Origin: Manis javanica
Taxonomy: Eukaryota > Chordata > Mammalia > Pholidota > Manidae
Assembly: GCF_040802235.1 (NCBI RefSeq)
Contig: NC_133167.1
Span: forward strand, 12,888,501-12,952,500
DNA length: 64,000 nt
Direction: 5' to 3'
In this document: piece by piece, positions 39,551 to 50,300 of the stretch
Position numbering within the stretch: the stretch's first letter is position 1
Layout of the letters: each line of letters begins with the position of its first letter
Notes under the pieces: model-generated
What the model was told of the DNA's origin: nothing
Databases searched by the model: none
The model's input: the letters and a program-made list of their open reading frames with translations, nothing else
Program-made: the position numbers and the translations under genes

Positions 39551-40360
39551 AACTCTGGTTCCTGCCCACCTAGGGGTTACTTTTGGGTGTGTTGCTATTG
39601 ACTGACGTTTAGATCAAGAAATTTCTGGAATAAATTGGTTCACCCTTCAGTTTTTCTCTTGTTCCTTTCTTTCTTATTAAAGAAAAAGCCTATTTCACGT
39701 TTAATTTAAAAACACTTAAGTACTAAAAAAAACCCCACTTTTGTCAATATGTATTTAAACTTAAGAATTCTAAACCATCAATCCATCCACTATTTAGGAG
39801 TAAATATTTAATTGTCACGTCTCCAAAAGCCTTCCTTTCAGGATCCCTAGACTAAGAAATCTTGACTTACCCAAATTTAAATTTTTTTAAAAAAACAATT
39901 TAACATACTTTTTTTAAAGCATTGAAAAAAAATCAAAATGGGAACTGTGGAATTACAGTTTTTTTCCTTATCTTCCATTCTAGCCATACCATTATTATTT
40001 CCTTCCTACCAAACTGTTTTTTTAAACTCCAATATAAATTCACAAAGGAAGACTTGTCTGAATTCCCAATTTTGAATTGCCTGCTGAACATAGAGATCTT
40101 CAAAGGGGCACCTCCTTATGTTTTCAATTGTTTCTAAGTTTCAACATATTTCCACAGCATCTACCTGATGGCTAGCCCCTGCCTCACCCCCTCCAAGTTA
40201 TTGTAATTGGCCTCCGAACAGGTCTTGAATCTTCTTCTCTTCCCCAAACACAGCTCACCTACATTCATTTCCCTGCAACAAAAATTCATCTCCTTACATA
40301 TATTATTATTTAGACTCCTCTAAACCCTCTTCTCAACTAGGCTTCAACATTAGGCTTCAG

Positions 40361-40765
40361 TGTCTGACCTTGTCCAGGGCTGCATCATCCAGTTTCCACA
40401 AGAATCCTGGTAAGTCAGTTTAGAGAGAATCCCCCACCCACAATATTTGATCACCCTTGATATCTAACTAAATGTAACTCTCCACTGTCCCCCAGGTGAT
40501 ATCTGATGACCCTGGGCTGCCTTCAGCAAGAATCCTGTCAAGTTGGTTTAGCCAGATCCCCCCTTACCCTTGATGTTTCCCTCTAGTAATTTTCCACTCA
40601 CTGACACCCCCCCTCACCCCGCCTCCTTGACTGTAAATCCCCACTGGTCCACACTGAAATGAAGTCCAGTTCCACACTGAGGTCTCTGTTCTTCTGTGGC
40701 AATAGTTCCTGAATACACTCTGCTTTTAATTGCTGTCCAGCTCTTGTTTTTCTTTGACAGATCAC
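40361..40765 (+). mobile_element. ERV LTR (sense) with internal repeat, ends approximate
   Basis: Starts tgtctgaccttgtccaggg. The 3' part, tctgtggcaatagttcctga then atacactctgcttttaattg and tttttctttgacag, is that of a class I LTR. Two imperfect copies of an 80-bp block beginning caagaatcctg occur at 40399 and 40527. Confidence 0.55.
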
Positions 40766-42229
40766 ACAACTCAGTTTGAGTCTCTCCACTAACCTTTCAA
40801 GGGGGAGAATCTGAATGGTTCATCCCAGCCTGTAAAAGGGAGTGAGAGAAGAAATGGGATTTTTTGGCTCATGTCACAAAGCAAGGTGACAGACTTCTGG
40901 GTACAGCAAATCCTCAAGGAGGATGAGAGGGGACCATGACAGGCCTTTGTATTTCAGTAATTTTCACTGCATATAAAGTATTGAAAATTCATGGAACATC
41001 AATCAAATAAATGGATTAAAAGAAAGCACAGGGAACTGTTATTTCTACAATATTCCATTATTGGGAGAAATAATCTAATCTAGTTGGAGTACAATAATAT
41101 TATGTTAAAATGAGGTGTCTGTATTGAAAAGTTCTCAGTAAATACAATGAGAACATTGTTTGCAGACCAAAAATTTCTTTTGTGAAAAATCTTATAAAAA
41201 TATCTCCCACCAATGTAATTTATGGAGTTCAGGAATCATCAAGGTTTTTATGCATTCATAAATTTGTCTATTTATTCAATAACCACATACTAGGAGCTGC
41301 TTGGTTTCAGGACCCAGGGTCAGAAAACTTTCAAGGAGAAGGCTTTTTTTCCCCCCTGAAGAACCTGATTTTCCTTAAACTTGCTATGGCCCCAAATTTG
41401 ATCAAAGGTCACAAAAATGTCAACCACGTTCTGGTTTTCAGTGGGTCAAGATCAGGTGGAAGAGTAGATAAATCACACTTAGAAAGAGAAAATGAGGTGA
41501 TGAGGATTCACTTTAACTTCTGGGGAAATATTTTAACTGTTTCTTGTTTTGACACCAGGAATATCGTTTATATATTCCTTCAGAGATGGTGTAGGAAATT
41601 AGAACATATCACAGAAAGATGGAGAACAAGTTAGCAAGCTCTGTAACAGCCCCCACCCTCCACAAAATAGTTCAATTCTGAACCAATCAGTATTACTCAC
41701 AAATATAGGTTAGCTAAAGAATAATTGTAAAACTTTTCCAACTCATTAGAAAAATTGAGGAAAAAATACTTACCATAAAATAAAATTTGTTACGGTTAGA
41801 ACTGTTCAAAATAAAAAATTGGGGTTATTGATGGATATACATAGAGAATCAAGTCGTTTTCACCAGACGTACTTCTACAAAATACAGCTTTGGAAAATTT
41901 GACTTGGCTAAAAACACAAAGACAAAAAAACAAAACCAAAAATTCATGATAGTAAAACTGGTTGGCAAAAAGCTTGGTGAAATTGAGCAATAATAAAATA
42001 TTAGTTATGATATAGATGTGAAAAAAAGATTCATAAAAATACATTAAGTAAGCAGTCATGAAATAGCAAACAATTAGAAATAGGCTCTTGGGCTCTATAG
42101 AAAACTGACCAAGAAATTAAACTGACTTACTGGAGTTCTTTCAAAAAATGCTTTCTCAAAAGAGTGTATATCAGTGTTACTATAATTTTGATATAAACAC
42201 TAATTCACAATTACAGAAGCAAAACCTCT

Positions 42230-43190
42230 GTGTGAGGTAGGCGGCACCAAGAGAGCCCCCAGTGATCTCCCTCTCATGGTATTCAGGCTCTCACATGTAA
42301 GTCCCCTCCCACACTGCATGCACTAGTGTTGACCTGTGTAAACAATAGAACATAGATATTATAACTCTTCCAAAGATAGATGGTAATGTACACTGTAGTT
42401 TCCCCTTTGGTCTCATGCTTGTACTTCTTGGGTCGCTTTCTCATGGGGAAGCCAGCTGCTATTGTGAGAAACACACTCACTGGTCCAAATTCAAAGTGGA
42501 CACGGAGACAAAGAGAACAGCGGAGCGAGGCTTTAATGATGGTCTTGCAAGATCGGGTGTCTGGTGGGCAGGCACATCTGGGGAGTTTGATGCCAATAAT
42601 TTATCTCCTAGTGTGCATGTCCCTCCCCTGGTTCCTCATTGGCTGAGTACTACAGGGTTCACAGTCTTCCCCGGTCGTTGCCTAAGCCAGTTATATTTAC
42701 CCCTTACATTTGTCTTAATTTTATTGGTAGGTTTAAAAAACTCAAACAGGTATTGCCAGGCCCTTATCAATTCCCCCACCCCCACTCTCAGCCTGAGCAG
42801 CTTCTACTAAGTGGCCCTTTGTTAATACCTTACTGTTAAAATGTTTAAACATCCTAGTGGGAATAAATCACATTTAGGTTTTATATTCTTTCCTAACACT
42901 ATGTTGCGATGGCACTTGAGGTCCATGTGGTGAGGAACTGAGGCCTCCAGGTGACATTCATACAGCTGAGCTATCTTGGAAGTGGAGCCTCCTGCCCCAG
43001 TCACACCTTCAGATGACTGTAGCCCTGGTCAACATCTTGACTGTGAGGTCATGAGAGATCTTGAGCCAGTATCACCCAGATAAACTGATTCCAAATTCCT
43101 GACCCTCAAGAACTATGTGAACTAATAAATATTTGTTTCTTTAAGCCATTAAGTTTTGGGGCAATTTGTTACACAGCAATAGATAACTAA
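42230..43190 (+). mobile_element. MLT1-type MaLR LTR, split by insertion
   Basis: Left part to 42462 (tcatggggaagccagctgct), right part from 42899 (ggtccatgtggtgaggaact, gccttc-like, cttgactgtgaggtcatgag, tttaagccattaagttttgg, agcaatagataactaatata). Removing 42463-42902 restores a continuous MLT1 sequence. Confidence 0.85.
42463..42898 (-). mobile_element. ERV solo LTR nested in MLT1, 4-bp target duplication
   Basis: 436 bp with TG...CA termini (tgtgagaaac ... tcctaaca) flanked by CTAT at 42459-42462 and 42899-42902. Minus-strand orientation is suggested by ATTAAA opposite 42531-42536. A 4-bp duplication is typical of gammaretrovirus-like ERVs. Confidence 0.8.
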
Positions 43191-44254
43191 TATACATGAA
43201 GTCAAGTAAATTTGACTTAACTGACAAAATTTTAAAAAGTGTTCTGTACTCATGACATGTGGGGAAAACCTCAGAGCACTGGTTCTAGGTGGCTGCAGGG
43301 AGATGGAGGAACAACACGCCCCAGCACATTCAAAGTCTTTGAGGCAAAGGTGTAAGATTTAGTAAATTTCCCTCTAGAAAGTGAACACTGTCCCTACCCT
43401 ATTTAACCTCTTTAGGTACAGATTCTCTTCTCACTAAGCATACTTTTGAGAAGCAAGGTAGAGAAATCTTGGGGTAGCAGTTCTCAAGTGTAGCATCTCC
43501 ACTTTATGTTTAATGCTTCAGCAAAACTGAGCAATGCTTGGATCTGAGTGAGAGGTGACCTATTTCAGGAAGGGAAATATCTTAAAGAGAGACAGAAATG
43601 AAGATATTAGACCACTATGGTTAGAATCCTGAAACTTTAAGTCCTGTTTGTGTCTGGTTTTGTTTTGATAAATTAAGTATTAAAGTGGTTTGGGCTTTCT
43701 GCAATCTGATTATTACTCTGGCCTGCAGTATACATATGGGTAAAACCAGGAGTACAGTTTAAAAGAACTTCTGGAAAAACTAGTAGACCAGATCATCCAG
43801 TCTTCTTTCCTGTCTGGGATGAAACTATGTCTCCAGATCTTTTGGCAAAGCCTAAGGCAATGAAGCTTGTCCAAAAAGAAATTACTGAAGATTCCAATGT
43901 CAGTCTACCCCACAGATTTAATATGTTTTGAATAGATAAACATTAATCAGGTATATGTAACACCATTTCTGAAAGATGCTGATAAAGTTTTTTTTAAGTA
44001 TTTCCTCTTGATTAGTCAACCAGATTAGAGCTATTAGAAGTTGTAAATAAAAGAATCTGGATATTACATATGAATAAGTTATTCCTTATGAGATCATCAT
44101 TTATATTATTCATATAGATAGTTTATATCTATTTTTAAAAATGCTCAGTTAGCTAATATTACATTATAATTTGCCTATGTGATATCATATTTCCAGTGAG
44201 TTCTACATATCATCTTCATGATGTTATTCGTTAAGCATCAGTATCCCAGTAACT

Positions 44255-44720
44255 GTATCAGTCAGGGTCCAATCAAGAAAACAGAACCCACACCAGGTAG
44301 TTCAATGGAGGGAATTTAACACAAGGAACTTGTTACAAAGGTGTTAGAAGAACTGAAAGTCCAAAGAGGGATCATTAGGTAACCTAGAAATTAGTAATAG
44401 CAGAACGGGAAGGACAAGGGAAGAGATAGTAGCCGAATGTAGGAGCTAGACGGGAGCCCAGTGAAACATGGAACCCCAGCAGACACTACCTGCTGTTGGC
44501 TGAGAAAAAAGAGGGAAGTTAAGTCCACTGGGAACTGGAGCTGCAGAGGAAACACTGCACTTCTCCAGCACTCCAATTTCCCATCCCACCACTGCCTCCC
44601 ACTGCACAAACGTTCCAGGAAGCGAGCTGGCAATGGAGTATGGGAGTTGTAGTTTGCAGAAGTCAGCTTCCTATTATACAGTGAGCTGGGGCAGAGCAGA
44701 GGACAAGTGGATCTGATAGC
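44255..44720. mobile_element. Old interspersed repeat, family not assigned
   Basis: gtatcagtcagggtccaatc, gagggaatttaacacaagga and tgggagttgtagtttgcaga are words of a common mammalian repeat of LTR or MaLR age. Confidence 0.5.
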
Positions 44721-45129
44721 AAACAGGCAAATGACCAGCACAGTGATTACATTCAGAGTATCAAGAATGTGAAGAGTAGAAAGCAAAGGGCAAATCAGAA
44801 CTCTGACCCATAAGCTAACATATCCTTATTGATTCAAATATTAAAATAGGAACTTTTTGTTAAGAGAGATAATAATGGCATTTATTATTATAATAAAATT
44901 ATAAAATATCCTATCAAATAAATTAAGCATGACACAAGGATTGAGAGCCAGAGAAGGTGTTAGCAAGACAGACTTTTGGAGATGGTCAGGCCCAAGGTAA
45001 AGATCCTGAGTGAACAATAATAGCAACCATACATACTCTCTACTTTTACATCACCAGTAATTGGTAGTATAATTCTTACTTTAGAGACATAAAATTGGTA
45101 AAAAGAAAACAGTCACTAGCTTGCCAAAG

Positions 45130-45235
45130 ATTTCTCTGCTAGTAAACGGCCAAGCTCTCTGACTATAAAGGTCGTGGCTTTTCTGCTATAGGGTTAAGTG
45201 GCTTGCCCAGGATCAGACGGCTGGCAGTCAATTGT
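45130..45235 (-). mobile_element. MIR SINE fragment, antisense
   Basis: gggttaagtggcttgcccag then gatcagacggctggcagtc match the antisense MIR core. Confidence 0.5.
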
Positions 45236-45644
45236 AAAACTTCATTAATTGACTCCACTTACTAACTCAGCTGGACAGCTCAGAAATCAATTCTGTGTAC
45301 GCAGAGTCCATGCATTCCTAGAGAGTGTGTTAAAGATCTACTATTACTGCTTGAACCCACTCCAATTGAGTTTTGCCCCTACCATTTATATTATTATAAA
45401 TGGGATGGTGCAAATTAGAATGGTGCCTGGCTCACAGCAAATACGCAAAACATATTCATTGCTTGAAAAAAGTTGTTCAGTAGCTTGTCTAGTCATTATA
45501 CTGTACAAGTCTTGCAAGACCCATGTCTTATTTATCTTGTCAGCATATGGCACATAGTAGGTATACAATACATATTCATTGAATAGATGAATAAATACAT
45601 CCATGAGTGGATGTCATTAACGTCATCATGTGAAAATACTAGTA

Positions 45645-45915
45645 CCGCCCTATCCAATAAAAATACTGTGAGCCACATATGTAATTTAAAATTTACTAGC
45701 CATATGAAAAAAATAAGAAACAGGTATGATTCATTTTAATAATATAAAACTCAATATATCTAAATGTTATTATTTCAACATGTAATCGATATAAATATTA
45801 ATGAAATATATTCTTTTTGTTTTGTACTCAGTCTTTAAAAATCTCAGGTGTGTTTTGCACACACACCACAACTCATTTGGATGGGCCACATTTCAAGTGC
45901 TGGACGCACATGGTC
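45645..45915. mobile_element. hAT-Charlie type transposon
   Basis: cgccctatccaataaaaata, gagccacatatgtaatttaa and gggccacatttcaagtgctg; same group as 21955-22175. Confidence 0.6.
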
Positions 45916-46494
45916 ACTACGCAGAACCTAACTGTGTGTGGGGCAGTTGCGGGTGGAGGGGAAAAACATGGATGGGAGAGGGGAATTCCCTGGAATCAGT
46001 GGTTTCCAGGGTCCCAGTCATGACTCTAACTTTCTAGCTGTTGCTGTCCTCCAGCTAAAAGCCACCAGGAACACCCTCGCAGATGAACAAGTAGGGTGAA
46101 TTGCTTTGTCACGGGGAGAAGGCATATCCCTGGAATATGGGTCATCAGTGACAGAAAGAACTTAGAGGATTGTGTTAGGTGATTTTAGGGAGAGTTTAAG
46201 GAAACTCTCGACTGGACGCTGTCAGGGAATGGGGGTAATTCTCTAATTGCACGTTTTAATAAACCTTGTCTAGAGGGAGGAAGACTAGACAGAAACTAAA
46301 GCTTAATTGGTAAAGAAATAGGAGTCACTCGTATTAGCAGGAATAAGGGGAGGTTTGGTCATTTTTTGTGGTTTGAACAATTTCCTGTTTGGCATATAAT
46401 TATAGAATGGCACTATGTGATGTTTTTACTCCACAAGGAACGAGCTGTGAGCGCCCAGCCAGCTCCCAGCAATTCGGAAGCCTGGTTGATAGTA

Positions 46495-46715
46495 CCGCGC
46501 TAGCCCTGGAGTTCAAGGACCGGTTTTCGCTTTCTCATAGCCACGTGACCTTCCGCAAGTGATATAACTTCTCCGTGATTTCATTTTCTCATCTCTAAAA
46601 TGAGAATATGAGGGCACTCACTCTCCATTTCTTAAGACTGTTATCAGTATTAAATGAGACAGTCATGTAGAAAAATTGGGCCAGTGCTGGTACACAAGTC
46701 ACCACTCAATGAATG
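46495..46715 (+). mobile_element. MIR SINE
   Basis: gccacgtgaccttccgcaag, cattttctcatctctaaaat and attaaatgagacagtcatg are in MIR sense order. Confidence 0.7.
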
Positions 46716-47136
46716 CCTATTGTCTTTTCCGATGCTGAATTGTACTATGTATTTTTCACACTATAACATCTCTGAAATGGGGATGTCTTCCAAACAACGG
46801 CTTCTTAGAATGGAGACAACGTAGTGTTACCATTTTCTGAAGGTTCTGTTTTGGTGGACAATTCCTCGTTCCCTCCAACTGCTCTGTCCATCCCTGAATG
46901 AATGACTTTCCTTTTCAACCTATATTCATTCCTTTCTCCTTTCTTGCCAGACGCGGTCTGGGACCCTCTGCAGACCATGTAATTTTTTTTTGCGCGGCTT
47001 CCCCAGGCAATACGGCGTGGGCGGCAGCAGTCGGGAGCTTACGGCGGCGCGGCGTCCACGCGGCCCCGGGAACCCCGTCGCCACCGGCGCGTCCCCGCCC
47101 GCCCGGGAGTCAGCTGATGGGCCGCCTGCCCGGGAG

Positions 47137-47157
47137 GCCGCCGCCGCCGCCGCCGCC
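47137..47157 (+). repeat. (GCC)7 trinucleotide repeat in WDFY1 5' leader
   Basis: Seven GCC units followed by GCG, 8 bp before the start codon. Confidence 0.9.
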
Positions 47158-47165
47158 GCGCGATC

Positions 47166-47302
47166 ATGGCGGCCGAGATCCACTCCAGGCCGCAGAGCAG
47201 CCGCCCGGTGCTGCTGAGCAAGATCGAGGGGCACCAGGACGCCGTCACGGCCGCACTGCTCATCCCCAAGGAGGACGGCGTGATCACTGCCAGCGAGGAC
47301 AG
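47166..47302 (+). CDS. WDFY1: WDFY1 exon 1 coding part
   Basis: Ends GACAG|gttggg, phase 2. The donor GTTGGG is weak (no purine at +3, no A at +4) but G at +5 and AG before it are kept. It encodes residues 1-45. Confidence 0.95.
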
Positions 47303-50300
47303 GTTGGGCCCGCGGGGTGTGCCCGGGGCCGAGGCGCGTCGGGGGTGGCCCGGACTCCCGCCGGCGACTGGGGCCCCGTCCCTTTCCGTGCGTGGGCGGC
47401 CGCCGGATCCCCGCCGCTCCCCTCTGTGCGCGGAACCCCCCGGGTCCCAGCAGCGGGTCCTCCAGTCTCCACCGCCGCCGCGCCCCTCCGACCTGTGACC
47501 CCGATCCTTGCCTCCCGCCTCCAGTCCGCGACTCCAGCGGTACCCCTCCAGCCTTGGGCCCCCGTCCACCAGACCTCTCCAGTAGGGGCACCTCCTTGCC
47601 CCTGCGCCTTCAGCCAGGAGCCCCCATCCTAATGCGCCCCCCCAGCCCGGGACCCCAGTCCCATTGCGCCTCCCAGCCCAGGACCCCTGTCCCCTCCGCA
47701 TCTCCAATCCAGGACCTTCATCCCCGCCTCCCCTTTGTGGCTTTAGCCTGGCTCCCCGAGGCGTCGCGATCTGTGGGCGGGGTGGGGGGGGGGTGCCTGG
47801 GCCCTCGGCGGTCAGTTCGCAGCCGCCTTTCTGGGAGCCGGGACTGGCGGCCGGTTGCCGCGGCCCAGGTGCCAGGGATTTCCTGCTTGCAAAAACCCTC
47901 CTGGGGCCTTCCCTCTCTGCTCCGCTTTGCTCTGGGGCTCACACCACTCTCACGCAACACCAGGTGCCTAGATCAGTTATCTTTCCACAGCTGCTAGAAC
48001 CACCTAAACTCTTACTAAGTAGTGTTTTCTCTGAAAGCGACCCGTTTTTGAAAAGGTTGCATGCTTTTATTTTAAAGGGAAACTTATTCTCCACTATTAA
48101 TGGAAACTCAGTATCACTTGCCATGAAGAATGTACTAGCTAAAGCATGTTAATCAGGTGCAGCTAAAGTCATCTCTCCCCTGTATTAAGACGTCTTACAT
48201 TGACTGCCTGCTGCACTTCGGGAAACACTGATGTGGTCCTGTTTTCTCATTTTACCCAAGAGGAAACTGAGGCCCGTGGAGAGTCTGAGAGACACTGAAG
48301 AACCTAGAAATGCAGTCCAGGAAGGAGCACGCAGCCCGCTCTCTGGTCTTCCCAGGCTTGGAGAGTTATTTTAGAACTTTAGCCTTTTTAAAACTCTTAA
48401 AGTTTAAAAGGTTAATGATTTTACCGTGGGAATTTGGAGGAAATGACTGATGTTTATTGAATGAAACTGTGTTTCCTTGGTACAGTGAGTAGTCTTAAAT
48501 GGTGCTGTTCTGAAAGTCAAGAGGCCTTCTGGAAAATGGAAGCTAGTGTTGTTCTCAAAAAGCTGATGGCGTAGTCCAGCCTTTTGTAATCATATCTTTG
48601 GAATTAAGTAACGCGGAGGGCTGGTCCTGAGTGGGAGAGCAAACCTGACATCCTCGGTGCCTGTTTGACCTTTGTATTTTACTTTTGAGGAGTTGCTTGT
48701 GAGCAGACACTGGCCTCTCCCTGCCAATTTATGTGTATCTGACCTCAAACAAGGGGGGAGGTGATTAGTAGAACGTGGGTGTAGATGGGTGTAAGCAAGA
48801 AGGGAGTAGGGGAGAGGGGTGCAGGAGCCATGGAGGGCAGAGGGGAATGTAAACAAAGGCAAAGGACAGAATAATGATATTTATGTGAATATATGAACCT
48901 AAATGCAGACAACACTTTATAAAATTTAGCTGTCCTTATTCAGTAAATATTTTATTTGTGACTCATGCATGTTGGGTAAATATCTGAATATTTGGGATTA
49001 CTGGCCAAGAGCAGTGCTGATAAATGTTTAATGGAAAATGATTCCTTAGGTGCTCTGGGACTGAGATGTTCTGGGGGAGCCTTAGATCAGGTCATTTTTT
49101 CACTTGGGCACAGCAGAGCCCTAGCAGATGACTGGACCAGGTGAGAGTTGGCACCTTTGGATTTCTGACTTGTGTTTCAGGTCCATAGAACTTCTTGAAG
49201 GTAGGACAGCCTTTTCAGCAGGGGCTACATTTTATGAGCTTTATGAAAACATATGGCTATGGGGTTTTTTTTGTGTTGTTGGATGTGGTGGGTTGTTTTT
49301 ATAGTATCATAAATATGTCCTACTCTTCAATCATTCATTCACTCATTCATTCATATATTTAGAAATACTGTACTCATTGGGTGTCAGGCTCTGGGTATAC
49401 AACAGGGACCAAAAGTCACAGCACCTGCCCTGGTATAACTTCTAATTGATTTTTATGGCCCTTGACCCAATGGAACTAGCATATTGAGGAAATAGAATGC
49501 TGATCACATTTATTCATTAATTAGCATTTATTGGACACTTACTCTGGCTGGGTCAGTGCTAGACCCGTGTGGTGGAAAGACAGCTGACACCGCAATCACA
49601 GTTTCCAAAGAGCTGGACAGGCTAGTGAAGAGATGACCCTGTGCTCCCTGCCTCCACAGTATGGGGAAGACCCAGAGGAAGGAAGGTCCTTGGGGGCAGG
49701 CCTGGGCTCGAGGGGAGATGCCACTGGACAGAGAAGTGGTCTGTGTGAAGGAAGGAGGGTGTACATCCCATTCCAGGTGGATGGAAAGGACAGAAGGGCA
49801 TAAAGAACCACAGTTATTTCTAGGTGACTGGAGCAAAAGGGGTATGGGTGGTCACGGTGGGAGAAATCACTGAGAACTAGAGGGCCCAGTGTCCCAATTT
49901 TGGAAGGCCCTTCCTGTGTGCCACCCTTGGAAATTTGTAGTTTAGTTTTTGCAGGCAGTGAAGAACCATTAGAGGCTTCAGAGCAAGTAAATGACATGAG
50001 CAGAGTTTGTACTTGAGAAATAACAATAGCTAACCTTTTGGAAGCAGCTTCTCTGTCAGTACAGACCTGCACCTATGTGTGTGACTTCATCCAATCCTCC
50101 TCTCCCTGTGAGGTGGGTACAGTCACCTTCCCTTATCAGCAGTTCTAGAATTCAATATACTCTAAAAGTCAGAAGTGGTTTTTTGTTTGTAGGTTGGCCT
50201 GAAACTCACTGATGCTAAAACTTGACCTGAATAGATAGATTATTTGTAATCTTTATCCCGTACAGTGTGAATATTAATTTGTTTTACTGCAGAAATAGTA

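Larger units (their letters stand above)
38925..39560 (-). promoter_or_regulatory. MRPL44: MRPL44 CpG-island promoter
   Basis: Dense CpG covers exon 1 and its flank; there is no TATA box. A GC box gggcggggcc lies at 39480-39489 and an NRF-1-like palindrome at 39539-39550. The transcription start is presumably within 39400-39540; it cannot be fixed from sequence alone. Confidence 0.8.
39561..46984. other. Intergenic region between divergent MRPL44 and WDFY1
   Basis: Contains an LTR (about 40361-40765), an MLT1 LTR split by a younger LTR (42230-43190), an old repeat (44255-44720), a MIR antisense (45130-45235), a hAT element (45645-45915) and a MIR (46495-46715). A 150-codon ORF at 41182-41634 has no recognisable protein. 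The other stretches (39600-40300, 40800-42200, 43200-44250) are unassigned. Confidence 0.75.
46985..47870 (+). promoter_or_regulatory. WDFY1: WDFY1 CpG-island promoter
   Basis: Dense CpG over exon 1 and the start of intron 1, no TATA box. Long ORFs here on both strands are caused by high GC content. The transcription start is not determinable; anything from about 46,990 to 47,150 is possible. Confidence 0.8.

Noticed and set aside
38968-39569. Long plus- and minus-strand ORFs around MRPL44 exon 1
   Set aside because: Same GC-rich artefact; only the frame starting at 39395 continues correctly into exon 2.
41182-41634. 150-codon plus-strand ORF
   Set aside because: No recognisable domain, biased AT-rich composition, no splice or promoter support; chance ORF.
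46898-47997. Five overlapping long ORFs (up to 244 codons) on both strands around WDFY1 exon 1
   Set aside because: They lie in a CpG island where stops are rare, have low-complexity Pro/Arg/Gly composition, and conflict with the clearly conserved WDFY1 exon 1 frame.
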